Below, one piece after another: positions 1 through 7,303 of a stretch of 12,589 nucleotides of DNA (position 1 is its first letter; each line of letters starts with the position of its first letter). The stretch is from an uncultured Eubacteriales bacterium. Its GTDB lineage: Bacteria; Bacillota; Clostridia; Christensenellales; Aristaeellaceae. The notes under the pieces were generated by a model. The model saw nothing but the letters and a program-made list of their open reading frames with translations, had not been told where the DNA came from and made no database searches. Position numbers and translations under genes: made by a program. The stretch covers positions 1 through 12,589 of the forward strand of contig URUF01000052.1 of assembly GCA_900550955.1 (NCBI GenBank), in the 5' to 3' direction.

Positions 1-11
1 CGGCGCAACTC

Positions 12-56
12 TCGGCGGAAAAGATCGCCGCAGGCGAGCTTTTTCGACGGCCTGAG
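12..56 (+). repeat. Dispersed hairpin repeat, copy 1
   Basis: These 45 nt recur at 7791-7835 with 43 of 45 identical, including a 41-nt core (16-56) with one difference. The sequence folds back on itself: roughly 13-29 pairs with 33-49 around a three-base loop, with one A-G mismatch and one G-T wobble. One of the two differences between copies falls in the loop; the other (position 15) breaks one pair in this copy. Both copies lie between genes. The element has no coding potential I can support and is probably a small dispersed repeat of this genome. It sits downstream of the minus-strand MATE gene but has no long T-run there, so I do not call it a terminator. Confidence 0.7.
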
Positions 57-90
57 GCCTGCGCCGCCTAAGCGGCCCCGGCCCGGCCCG

Positions 91-1419
91 TCAATATCCA
101 AATTTCTTCCTGCGCCCCGCCAGGAACAAAGCGGTCGTAACCGCCGCCAGCCCTTCGGCCGCAACCACGCTGGCCCAAATGCCGTCCACGCCCCAAAGGG
201 CCGGCAGCACCCAGATGGCCGCCACCTGGAAAACCAGCGTGCGCAGGAAGGAGATCAGCGCCGAGGTCAGGCCGTCGTTAAGCGCGGTAAAAAACGCGGA
301 GCCAAAAATGCCAAAGCCCGCAAACAGGAACGAGAAGGAAAAGATGGAAAACCCGCGCAGCGTAAGCGCATACAGCCCCGCGTCATATCCCGTAAACAAG
401 TAGGAAAGGGGCGCGGCCAGCCCAAGCGCCAGGGCCAGCATGCCCGCCGAGCACACGCCGGTAATAACCATGCTTTTTCGAAGCAGGCTTTTCAGCTCCG
501 GGCGGTTTTGCGCGCCGTAATGGTAGCTCACCACCGGGGCCACGCCCACCGAGTAGCCCACAAACGCCGCCAGGAAGATCATATTCACGTACATCAGCAC
601 GCCGTAGGCCGCAACGCCGTCCTCCCCGGCATATTGAATCAGCCGCACGTTGTACAGCATACTCACCAGCGACATGGATATATTGTTCAGCAGCTCCGAG
701 GAGCCGTTGGCGCACGCCTTTCCCAGCGCGCGCCCGTCAAAGCGGCAGCGCGTCAGGCGCAGGCGGCTGGTATTGGGGCGGCCAAAGTAGAAAAGCGGAA
801 CAATGCCGCCCACCGCCTGGCTCAGGGCCGTGGCGGCCGCCGCGCCCTCCAGCCCCCAGCGCAGCACGGCCACAAACAGCCAGTCCAGCGTCATGTTGGT
901 TATGCCCGCGCCCACGGTTACGGCCAGGCCCAGCTTGGGCTTTTCCGCCGTAACGAACAGGCTTTGGAACTCGTATTGCAGCATATAGGCCGGCAGGGCG
1001 ATCAAAATGACGCGCCCATAGGCCACGCAGCCCTCCAGCATATCGCCTTCAGCGCCCAGCGCCGCCGCGACGGGCCGTAAAAACGCGATGCCCAGCGCGG
1101 CGATTGCAACGCCGCTTGCCGCCGTGATATACACCAGCATGGAAAACAGCCCGTTGGCCTTTGCGGGCTGCCCCTCGCCCATGGTTTTGCCTATCAGCGC
1201 CGCGCCGCCCGTGCCAAACATAAAGCCCAGCGCGCCCAGGATCATTAGAAACGGCATGATGAAATTCAGCGCCGCAAAGGGCGTTTTTCCCACGTAATTG
1301 GACACAAAGAAGCCGTCCACCACGCCGTAGATGGAGGTAAAAATCATCATCACCACAGAGGGCAGCGTAAAGCGCGCAAGTCGCCCGTACCCAAAGTGGT
1401 CGGAAAGGGAAATCTGCAT
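91..1419 (-). CDS. MATE family multidrug efflux transporter
   Basis: This 442-residue, very hydrophobic protein has the length and roughly twelve membrane segments of the MATE/MepA/DinF group, which exports drugs or cationic metabolites across the cytoplasmic membrane using a Na+ or H+ gradient. The N-terminus (LARFTLPSVVMMIFTSIYG followed by VDGFFVSNYVG) is the typical MATE start, and the second half repeats the pattern. The ATG at 1419 is preceded by GAGGAG inside the last codons of the upstream marR-like gene. The spacing is rather long (12 nt), and only 6 nt separate the two genes, so they are almost certainly co-transcribed. The pairing suggests inducible efflux controlled by the regulator. 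The substrate cannot be read from the sequence. No clear terminator follows the stop codon within the window. Confidence 0.9.
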   Translation of the reverse strand: MQISLSDHFGYGRLARFTLPSVVMMIFTSIYGVVDGFFVSNYVGKTPFAALNFIMPFLMILGALGFMFGTGGAALIGKTMGEGQPAKANGLFSMLVYITAASGVAIAALGIAFLRPVAAALGAEGDMLEGCVAYGRVILIALPAYMLQYEFQSLFVTAEKPKLGLAVTVGAGITNMTLDWLFVAVLRWGLEGAAAATALSQAVGGIVPLFYFGRPNTSRLRLTRCRFDGRALGKACANGSSELLNNISMSLVSMLYNVRLIQYAGEDGVAAYGVLMYVNMIFLAAFVGYSVGVAPVVSYHYGAQNRPELKSLLRKSMVITGVCSAGMLALALGLAAPLSYLFTGYDAGLYALTLRGFSIFSFSFLFAGFGIFGSAFFTALNDGLTSALISFLRTLVFQVAAIWVLPALWGVDGIWASVVAAEGLAAVTTALFLAGRRKKFGY

Positions 1420-1425
1420 AAAGGC

Positions 1426-1860
1426 TTAAATCTCCTCAACTCTTTTTTGAAATTCATCCAAATAGCGCTTTGTAAGCGCAAGATAGCCATCGTATTCCGC
1501 CTGGCTCCAGGCGGCGAAGATGCTGTTTTCGATCTCGATCACCCTGCGCACCGTGGCGTTCGTAAACGTTTCGCCCTCGCCGGTCAGGCACACCTTCTTG
1601 CGCCTGCCGTCCAGCGCTTCCAGCCGCACAAGCCCTTGCGCCTCCAACTTGCGCAGGGAGGAGTTGACCGTTTGCTTGCCGCAGCCGCACAGGCCCACCA
1701 GCTCGTTCAGCACGCATTCGCCGTTGCACGTACACAGCGTATAGAGCACTCTAAGCGCGCTATCGCTTAGGCCAAGGCGCATCGCCACATCGTGATACGC
1801 CGCGTCGATCTTCGCGCTCAAATGGTTAAAACGCTTTAGCTTTGTATTGGCATAGTCCAA
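1426..1860 (-). CDS. MarR-type winged-helix regulator
   Basis: The protein is 144 residues from the TTG at 1860, the usual size for a MarR-family winged-helix regulator. The helix-turn-helix region ends in KQTVNSSLRKLEAQGL and is followed by a wing rich in basic residues (DGRRKKVCLT). I prefer TTG 1860 because GGGAGG lies about 9 nt upstream. An in-frame ATG at 1893 would add 11 residues, but it has no proper ribosome binding site and lies inside a probable operator. The gene heads an operon with the MATE pump, so it probably represses both until an inducer binds. One oddity is a cluster of cysteines just before and inside the DNA-binding domain (CTCNGEC, then CGCGKQ), which could mean redox or metal sensing; this is inference only. 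Confidence 0.85.
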   Translation of the reverse strand: MDYANTKLKRFNHLSAKIDAAYHDVAMRLGLSDSALRVLYTLCTCNGECVLNELVGLCGCGKQTVNSSLRKLEAQGLVRLEALDGRRKKVCLTGEGETFTNATVRRVIEIENSIFAAWSQAEYDGYLALTKRYLDEFQKRVEEI

Positions 1861-1884
1861 AGGTGTCCGCCTCCCAAAAACGTA

Positions 1885-1935
1885 CGAAATCATACTTCCG
1901 GCGGGTATTATAGTTCGAAATCATACAAAGGTCAA
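1885..1935 (-). promoter_or_regulatory. Promoter with paired operator-like repeats for marR-MATE
   Basis: On the minus strand the -35 TTGACC (1930-1935) and the perfect -10 TATAAT (1907-1912) are 17 bp apart. The 11-bp sequence GTATGATTTCG occurs twice in the same orientation, at 1916-1926 inside the spacer and at 1885-1895 downstream of the start site. The copies are 31 bp apart, close to three helical turns. The downstream copy extends to an imperfect palindrome (GTATGATTTCGTAC, 10 of 14 symmetric positions). This is the arrangement expected for autorepression by the MarR-type protein; that the protein binds here is inference. Confidence 0.75.
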
Positions 1936-1939
1936 CGGC

Positions 1940-1974
1940 AAAAAACGGGGGCCGCGCTTCCTGCGCCGCCTCCG
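1940..1974 (-). terminator. Rho-independent terminator after the GNAT gene
   Basis: On the minus strand a 12-bp stem with two mismatches (1963-1974 pairing with 1946-1957) encloses the loop AGGAA and is followed directly by six Ts (complement of 1940-1945). It lies about 30 nt past the stop of the acetyltransferase gene and just before the marR promoter, so it separates the two minus-strand units. Confidence 0.75.
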
Positions 1975-2004
1975 CCTGAATATATTTCAAAAGCTTCTGC
2001 CCGG

Positions 2005-3006
2005 TTATACCTGTTTACCCGCGGGCGTACACAGGTAATAGCCCCCGTGCTCCTGCGGCACAAAGGTGCACAAAAACCGCGCCTGCTCCCGCGTCAGCAT
2101 AAAGCTGCCCTGGCCCATGCCATCCGCAAAGCGAGGATAGCCGTCCTCCCCGCCGGGCAGGAAGCACGCCTCCACCAGCTCGTTTTCATGCCACAACAGC
2201 ATCAGGGGCATATCCTCGCGCACGCCCCGCTCCTCCCGGGCAAACAGGCGCAGCTGGGCATAGCGGCCCAGCGCCTGCCAGGAGGGCGCAAACTCCGCCG
2301 TATCCCATTGGCCGGGGTAAACCTCCGCCAGGTCAAAGCACTGCCCGTCGCGCAGGCGGCTAAGCACCGCGCCGCTTTTCATGCGCGCGGGATCCACATC
2401 CGGGTGGCGAAGCCCGGCGGAGCCAAGCGCGGCTACCGCCAGCAGCGCGGCCAGCGCCGAGGCCGCAATCCCCAATAGCGGCGCGGCCTTCCCAAGCCGG
2501 CGCAGGCCCCTGGCCTCGCACCGCATGGAAACGCGCCGCCAGCGCTCGTCCTCAAACAGGAAGGGCGCCTCGCCTACGCCGCATTCCGTAAAGCCGGCCT
2601 TTTCATAGCAGCGCCGGGCCGCGGCGTTCACGTCAAACACGTTCAGCCGCACGGCGCGCAGGCCCATGCTTTCAAAGGCGTGGCGCGTAAGCTGCCGCAC
2701 CGCCTCCGTGCCCACGCCTTGTCCGCGCAGGGCAGGGTCTACGATCAAAAACGCCAAAAACCCTTCCCGCTTCCACGCATCCGCGCTGAAGCGCACAAAC
2801 GCAACCGCTTCGCCGCCGTCCCGCGTAAACATGCAGGCCCCGCCGCCCCACTTGCGCGCGTCGTCTTGAAGCGCGTTTTCAAACGCCTCCCGGCTTAGGG
2901 GATACGCAAAGCGATCTGCGCACCACAGCGCGTGCGCGCGCCTGTCCGCGTCCCAACGGGCCAGCGTATCAAAATCCTCCCCGGGTTGAAAGGGCCTAAC
3001 CCGCAT
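2005..3006 (-). CDS. GNAT acetyltransferase fused to membrane anchor and unknown C-terminal domain
   Basis: The protein has 333 residues. Residues 1-165 are a GNAT N-acetyltransferase domain: the acetyl-CoA loop is RGQGVG at 94-99, preceded by FLIVDPAL and followed by the family-typical LNVFDVNAAARRCYEKAGF (121-139). Residues about 176-199 form one hydrophobic membrane segment. Residues 200-333 make a separate domain I do not recognise, containing FDLAEVYPGQWDTAEF and three tryptophans. An ordinary GNAT protein of this type ends near residue 170, so this is a fusion with the C-terminal part probably outside the membrane. The start ATG has AGGAGG about 8 nt upstream, overlapping the stop of the metallophosphoesterase gene 11 nt away, so the two form one operon. 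The acyl acceptor is unknown. Confidence 0.85.
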   Translation of the reverse strand: MRVRPFQPGEDFDTLARWDADRRAHALWCADRFAYPLSREAFENALQDDARKWGGGACMFTRDGGEAVAFVRFSADAWKREGFLAFLIVDPALRGQGVGTEAVRQLTRHAFESMGLRAVRLNVFDVNAAARRCYEKAGFTECGVGEAPFLFEDERWRRVSMRCEARGLRRLGKAAPLLGIAASALAALLAVAALGSAGLRHPDVDPARMKSGAVLSRLRDGQCFDLAEVYPGQWDTAEFAPSWQALGRYAQLRLFAREERGVREDMPLMLLWHENELVEACFLPGGEDGYPRFADGMGQGSFMLTREQARFLCTFVPQEHGGYYLCTPAGKQV

Positions 3007-3017
3007 GCCCTCGCCTC

Positions 3018-4100
3018 CTACTGAATGCGCGCGGTAAATTTAAGCAGCGTAACCCTGGGCGGGTTAAACAGCCGCCCCCTCATGGGCAGCTTTTCGCTCG
3101 CGCCCAGCCCCGCGGAAATATACTGGTTCAGGCTGTTGACGCGCTGCATGCCCACCACGCCCTCGTCCGGCGGGAACCAGCCCTCATCCGGCACATAAAT
3201 GGCGCCCACGCCGGGCAGCCGCCACTGCCCCGCGCACAAATGCCCCGCCAATAGCAGGCTTACATTGCGAAAGCCAAAGGTTTGGCTGGTTTCGCCCCAT
3301 TCCAGGCTGGAACGGATATAGTCCTTTACCAGCGGCGCATGGGTTACGGCAATTTGCAAATCGGTATTCAGCATGGCCTTTTGCGCGGCCACGGTGCGCT
3401 CCATCGCGTCCATGCGGTAGCACAGGGCGCGGTACACCGCGCCGCCCTCCGCCTCGTACTGCTGCCCCAGGGCTTCCATATCCGCCTTCTGGTTTTGCAG
3501 GCTTCCAAGCATGCCCTCCGCGTCCACATCGTACAGGTATTGGGGCACAAACCACACCGTGCGCTTGCCCACCTGCTGGCCCACCGGCGCGTCCAGGTAA
3601 ACCGCGCCCTCCTGCTGGGCGGCGCGCACCCAGTCCGCCAGCACCTCGGGCGTGCCGCGCGGCGTGGAGATCACGGGCGCGGGGTCGTCGTCGCCAGCCA
3701 CAAAGTAGATGGGCGCATTGGGGTTGAGCTGCTGAAGGGTATGAATCAGCGAAAGCAGGGGCTCGTCGTCACCGCCGGAGCCCACCATATCGCCGGTAAG
3801 CACCACGGCATGAAAGGTTTTGGAAAACAGCAGGTTCTGCCACAGCTCCATATCGCTGCCCAAAGCGGCCGCGTGCAGGTCGCTCAAATGCAGCACGGTA
3901 AAGCCCTCAAAGGCCTTATCCAGGCTCATTACGGGCACGGTTTCCATCTCCAGCGATACGCGGGTGTTGGCCGCGTAATTAAACAAAAGCGCCGCTGCCG
4001 CCGCCGCCACCAGCAGCATAAGCGCCGGCATAGCGCAGCCCAGGCCGCCGCCCCTTTGCTTTTCCGGAGCAAAAATATAGGCGGATTTGCGCCTTGCCAT
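3018..4100 (-). CDS. Membrane-anchored metallophosphoesterase-like protein with altered active site
   Basis: This protein has 360 residues. A basic N-terminus and one membrane segment (about 23-42) anchor a calcineurin-like phosphoesterase domain facing outwards, as in the YkuE group. Recognisable motifs are HLSDLH (D74, H76), LTGDMVG (D104) and VTHAP (H254). Two expected motifs are degraded: GNH(D/E) reads GDDD at 136-139, losing the Asn and the catalytic His, and GHxH reads GHLC at 286-289. Either the metal site is rearranged or the enzyme is inactive. The ATG at 4100 is chosen because GGTGAGGGAG precedes it, a promoter lies just upstream, and the membrane anchor follows directly; the frame stays open further upstream but overlaps that promoter. 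The gene is co-transcribed with the GNAT fusion gene. Its substrate is unknown. Confidence 0.8.
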   Translation of the reverse strand: MARRKSAYIFAPEKQRGGGLGCAMPALMLLVAAAAAALLFNYAANTRVSLEMETVPVMSLDKAFEGFTVLHLSDLHAAALGSDMELWQNLLFSKTFHAVVLTGDMVGSGGDDEPLLSLIHTLQQLNPNAPIYFVAGDDDPAPVISTPRGTPEVLADWVRAAQQEGAVYLDAPVGQQVGKRTVWFVPQYLYDVDAEGMLGSLQNQKADMEALGQQYEAEGGAVYRALCYRMDAMERTVAAQKAMLNTDLQIAVTHAPLVKDYIRSSLEWGETSQTFGFRNVSLLLAGHLCAGQWRLPGVGAIYVPDEGWFPPDEGVVGMQRVNSLNQYISAGLGASEKLPMRGRLFNPPRVTLLKFTARIQ

Positions 4101-4130
4101 CTCCCTCACCCCCCAACATCTTGTAGTACC

Positions 4131-4159
4131 ATCATAGGGGAGGTGTTTGAACAAGTCAA
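4131..4159 (-). promoter_or_regulatory. Sigma-A promoter for the metallophosphoesterase operon
   Basis: Read on the minus strand, TTGACT (4154-4159) and TATGAT (4131-4136) are separated by exactly 17 bp. The ATG at 4100 lies about 30 nt downstream of the -10 box, leaving a short leader that contains the ribosome binding site. Confidence 0.75.
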
Positions 4160-4243
4160 CCGCCTTTCCTTTAGAAAAGCATGACAGTTTTAGTCCCAAA
4201 CGACGCAAAATCGGCATAAAACCGATATAACCCTTCACACATG

Positions 4244-4259
4244 TTTTACACTTGTAAAA
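4244..4259. promoter_or_regulatory. Perfect 16-bp palindrome, cop-box-like
   Basis: TTTTACACTTGTAAAA is a perfect inverted repeat with a 2-nt centre, in the 400-bp divergent gap between the metallophosphoesterase gene and radA. Its core matches TACANNTGTA, the established operator core of CopY/BlaI/MecI-type repressors. It is far from both promoters I can see (4131-4159 and 4327-4335), and no such repressor is encoded here, so its role is uncertain. The rest of the gap holds only a small hairpin (4210-4226), a GC stem (4261-4266 with 4277-4282) and the radA leader. Confidence 0.35.
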
Positions 4260-4326
4260 TCGCCCGTTTTTGGGGCCGGGCGTTGTAAATTCCGTGAAAA
4301 AGGTGGCTGTGCGCGGGTGCGTTTTG

Positions 4327-4335
4327 TGGTATACT
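4327..4335 (+). promoter_or_regulatory. Extended -10 promoter for radA
   Basis: TGG followed by TATACT (4330-4335) makes an extended -10 element. The position 17 bp upstream (4307-4312) has no good -35 box, as is common for extended -10 promoters. Transcription from here would give a leader of about 160 nt before the radA TTG start, in which I see no recognised regulatory element. Confidence 0.5.
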
Positions 4336-4501
4336 GAATTTGTATGTTTTTTGGCATCATTTGTCTGATGGGGGCGAACGCTTTTTCGCCGCCTCGACAC
4401 AATTCCCACAAACAAGCCATGGCGGGCGTTCATTCCCTGCGCTATCATGGGGACAAGCCCGCCGGCATGCCGCACAACCGCTGCGGAGAAGGAGTACACC
4501 C

Positions 4502-5878
4502 TTGGCCAAGGAAAAGACCTGCTACATATGCGCCTCCTGCGGGTACGAAACCGCGCGCTGGCTGGGCTGCTGCCCGGACTGCGGCGAGTGGAACACCTTT
4601 GAGGAGCGGCGGGCGGCCCCCGTTTCCCCCGTGAGCAAGACGGCCGAAAAGGCGGCCAAATACCAAACCACCCACAAAAGCGAGGCCCTTCCGCTAAGCC
4701 AGGTGGAGGAGCGCAGCATGCCGCGCGTTTCCACCGGCAACGAGGAGCTGGACCGCGTGCTGGGCGGCGGCCTGGTGCCGGGCAGCGCCATCCTCATCGG
4801 CGGCGACCCCGGTATTGGGAAAAGCACGCTGCTGTTGCAGGTTGCAGGCAGCCTGAGCAGCCAAAGCAAGGTGCTTTACGTAAGCGGCGAGGAAAGCGCG
4901 CACCAAATCAAAATGCGCGCCTCCCGCATCAAGGTGCCCCAGGAGCGGCTTTACGTGCTTACCGAAAACGACGTGGAAAGCGTGCTGGAAAAATGCCGGC
5001 GCTCCCAGCCGGACGTGCTGGTTATCGACAGCATTCAAACCATGGTGTCCGAGGACAGCGCCAGCGCGCCGGGCAGCGTGTCCCAGGTGCGGCAAAGCGC
5101 CGGGGCCATCGTGCGCTTTGCCAAGGAAACGGGCACGTCGGTATTCATCGTGGGCCACGTTACTAAGGAGGGCAGCCTGGCGGGGCCGCGCATCCTGGAG
5201 CACATGGTGGACGCCGTGCTCTACTTCGAGGGCGACCGCCAGCACGAATACCGCTTGCTGCGCGCCGTCAAAAACCGCTTCGGTTCCGTTAACGAGCTGG
5301 GGGTATTTGAAATGCGCGCCGAGGGCATGACGCCCGTGCCCAATCCCAGCGAGAGCCTGCTCAGCCAGCGCGCGCGGGGGGCCAGCGGCAGCGTGGTGTT
5401 CTGCACCCTGCAAGGCAGCCGCCCCATCCTGTGCGATTTGCAGGCCCTGGCCGCCAAGTCCTTCTACTCGGTGCCCAAGCGCACCGTGGGTGGCATGGAT
5501 TCCAGCCGCGTGGCGCTGCTTCTGGCCGTGATGGAAAAGCGCGCGGGCAAAAAGCTGTTTGACCAGGATGTGTACATCAACGTAGCGGGCGGCCTGGCTC
5601 TGTCCGACCCCGCGGCCGACCTGGCCGTGTGCGTGGCGGTGGCCTCCAGCCTGATGGGCTTTACCCTGGGCCCCACCCTTAGCGTGATGGGCGAGGTGGG
5701 CCTGTGCGGCGAGGTGCGCCCCGTGGCGCAGGCCGAGCGCCGCGTGGCCGAGTGCGTGCGCCTTGGCTTTACGGACATCCTTTTGCCCAAGCAAAATTTG
5801 AAGCATCTCCGCCCCATTGAAGGCATACGTATGACAGGCGTGGACACGCTGATGCAAGCCCTGGCCGTAATTTCCTAA
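4502..5878 (+). CDS. radA: DNA repair protein RadA
   Basis: RadA is a RecA-like ATPase and branch-migration helicase that helps process recombination intermediates in the cytoplasm. From the TTG at 4502 the protein is 458 residues, the usual length. It shows the N-terminal four-cysteine zinc finger (C10, C13, C24, C27), Walker A GDPGIGKST (101-109), Walker B LVIDSIQT (173-180), the RadA-specific KNRFG motif (257-261) and a C-terminal Lon-protease-like domain. GGAG ends 7 nt before the TTG, and the conserved zinc finger starts right after it. An in-frame ATG at 4340 would add 54 unconserved residues, so I reject it. A YacL-like gene follows after 63 bp with no T-rich terminator between, so the two are probably co-transcribed. 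Confidence 0.97.
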   Translation: MAKEKTCYICASCGYETARWLGCCPDCGEWNTFEERRAAPVSPVSKTAEKAAKYQTTHKSEALPLSQVEERSMPRVSTGNEELDRVLGGGLVPGSAILIGGDPGIGKSTLLLQVAGSLSSQSKVLYVSGEESAHQIKMRASRIKVPQERLYVLTENDVESVLEKCRRSQPDVLVIDSIQTMVSEDSASAPGSVSQVRQSAGAIVRFAKETGTSVFIVGHVTKEGSLAGPRILEHMVDAVLYFEGDRQHEYRLLRAVKNRFGSVNELGVFEMRAEGMTPVPNPSESLLSQRARGASGSVVFCTLQGSRPILCDLQALAAKSFYSVPKRTVGGMDSSRVALLLAVMEKRAGKKLFDQDVYINVAGGLALSDPAADLAVCVAVASSLMGFTLGPTLSVMGEVGLCGEVRPVAQAERRVAECVRLGFTDILLPKQNLKHLRPIEGIRMTGVDTLMQALAVIS

Positions 5879-5941
5879 AGAGCCGCGGCGGGCGCGCCGC
5901 CCCCGGCATAGGCATTCAGCAAAAAGGCAGGTTATGAAGAT

Positions 5942-7114
5942 ATGATGAAAAACAAAACCATTGAGAAGCTGATGCGCTTTTTAATCACGCTTCTCGGCGC
6001 GGGTGTGGGCGCGGCTTTGGCCACGCTGCTGATTCCCTGGGTAAGCCGCTGGCAAACGGGCGGCCCCTACGCCCCCATCGCGGTATACGCCGCGCTGTGC
6101 CTGGTTGGCTCGGCAATCTGTTTCGCGTTTTCCACTGCCATCATCGCCCGTACCATGCGGCTGATGAACGCCATCGAGCGCCGCTGGGACGCCATGCCCA
6201 CCCAGCAGATCGTGCTTACCTCCATCGGGCTGATCATGGGGCTGCTTGTGGCCGCGCTTATCACCCAGCTGATCCTTTCCGCCGGCGCAAGCCTAATCAC
6301 CATCAGCTTCAGCGCGCTCACCTATGTGGTGCTTGGCTACATCGGCATGCAGATAGGCTTCCGCCGCTACCGCGGGGGCAAGGGCCTTTCCCGCCTGCGC
6401 CAGCGCATGCACCGCTCCGTAGCCGCCGGCGGCATTTTGGACGATGAGGATATTCTCCTGGACGAGGAAACCGCGGAAGCGGACGCTGCCGCGGAGCCTT
6501 TACTCCCCCGCAAATTTCTGGACACCTCTGTCATCATCGACGGGCGCATTTTGGACATTGTGAAAACCGGCTTTTTGGAAGGCGAAATCGTGGTGCCGCA
6601 GTTTGTTCTGGCCGAGCTTCGCCACATCGCCGACAGCGGCGACAGCCTGCGCCGCGCGCGCGGGCGCCGCGGCCTGGATGTGCTTGCCAAGCTGCAAAAG
6701 GAGCTGAAAATCCCCATTGCCATTGACGAAACCGACTATCCCGACCTGGACGAGGTGGATGTAAAGCTTTTGCGCCTATGCCGCGACAAGGGCGGCACCG
6801 TTGTAACCAACGATTATAACCTGAACAAGGTTGCGGGCGTTACCGGCATTCGCGTCCTCAACATCAACGACCTGGCCAACGCCGTCAAGCCCATGCTCAT
6901 GGCCGGCGAGGAATTAAACGTGCAGATTGTGCGCGAGGGCAAGGAACCGGGCCAGGGCGTCGCCTATCTGGACGACGGCACCATGATCGTTGTGGAAAAC
7001 GGACGGCGCTATGTGGGCCAAAATGCCGCCGTGGTGGTAACCACCGTGCTGCAAACCAGCGCCGGCCGCATGATTTTCACCAAGCTCAAAAGCATAGACG
7101 AAAAAGCCTGCTGA
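5942..7114 (+). CDS. YacL-like PIN and TRAM domain membrane protein
   Basis: The protein has 390 residues. Four membrane segments fill the first 140 residues or so. An acidic linker (about 166-185) leads to a PIN domain starting at KFLDTSVIIDGRILD, with the acidic metal-binding residues D194, E225, D273 and D291. A C-terminal TRAM RNA-binding domain (about 323-385) contains GQGVAYLDDGTMIVVENG. PIN domains are commonly Mg2+-dependent ribonucleases, and this architecture is the Bacillus YacL family, whose function is not well established. The start is ATG-ATG at 5942/5945; the ribosome binding site is weak. It is co-directional with radA, as in other Bacillota, but disA is not between them. A terminator begins about 100 nt after the stop. 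Confidence 0.93.
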   Translation: MMKNKTIEKLMRFLITLLGAGVGAALATLLIPWVSRWQTGGPYAPIAVYAALCLVGSAICFAFSTAIIARTMRLMNAIERRWDAMPTQQIVLTSIGLIMGLLVAALITQLILSAGASLITISFSALTYVVLGYIGMQIGFRRYRGGKGLSRLRQRMHRSVAAGGILDDEDILLDEETAEADAAAEPLLPRKFLDTSVIIDGRILDIVKTGFLEGEIVVPQFVLAELRHIADSGDSLRRARGRRGLDVLAKLQKELKIPIAIDETDYPDLDEVDVKLLRLCRDKGGTVVTNDYNLNKVAGVTGIRVLNINDLANAVKPMLMAGEELNVQIVREGKEPGQGVAYLDDGTMIVVENGRRYVGQNAAVVVTTVLQTSAGRMIFTKLKSIDEKAC

Positions 7115-7141
7115 CAAGGGCTTCGCCCTTGACCCGTGGAC

Positions 7142-7237
7142 TGCGGCCCCTTGGGGCCGCAGCGCGCTTCGCGCTTGTTTGGCGCGGGATGGGGGCGGGA
7201 TAGCAAGGTCGCCCAGCGGCAAAGGGGCCGCTGGGCT
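7142..7237 (+). repeat. 96-nt direct repeat, copy 1
   Basis: This segment recurs at 7304-7399 with 93 of 96 identical bases and no gaps. Each copy carries three palindromes in order: a 20-nt one (TGCGGCCCC, TT, then the complement), a smaller one around GCGCGCTTCGCGC, and a 10-bp stem GCCCAGCGGC/GCCGCTGGGC. In this copy the last stem is followed by five Ts and works as a terminator. Another 7-bp hairpin (7115-7131) directly follows the yacL stop codon, and a perfect 10-bp GC hairpin (7245-7270) lies between the two copies. Confidence 0.85.
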
Positions 7238-7241
7238 TTTT
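7211..7241 (+). terminator. Rho-independent terminator after the yacL-like gene
   Basis: A perfect 10-bp stem, GCCCAGCGGC (7211-7220) with GCCGCTGGGC (7227-7236), has the loop AAAGGG and runs straight into TTTTT (7237-7241). It is the first strong terminator downstream of radA and the yacL-like gene. The same stem recurs at 7373-7398 without the T-run. Confidence 0.8.
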
Positions 7242-7303
7242 GCCGCCGCGCCGCAAAAGGGCGGCGCGGCTTTCCGGCTGGCGGACGACTCCGCTCTCCG
7301 GTT

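Noticed and set aside
4101..4499. Longer reading frame of the metallophosphoesterase gene upstream of 4100
   Set aside because: It crosses a strong 17-bp-spaced promoter and the radA promoter region; the ATG at 4100 has its own ribosome binding site and precedes the membrane anchor.
4340..4501. N-terminal extension of RadA from the ATG at 4340
   Set aside because: It would add 54 residues before the universally N-terminal zinc finger and begins at the probable transcription start. TTG 4502 has a well-spaced GGAG.
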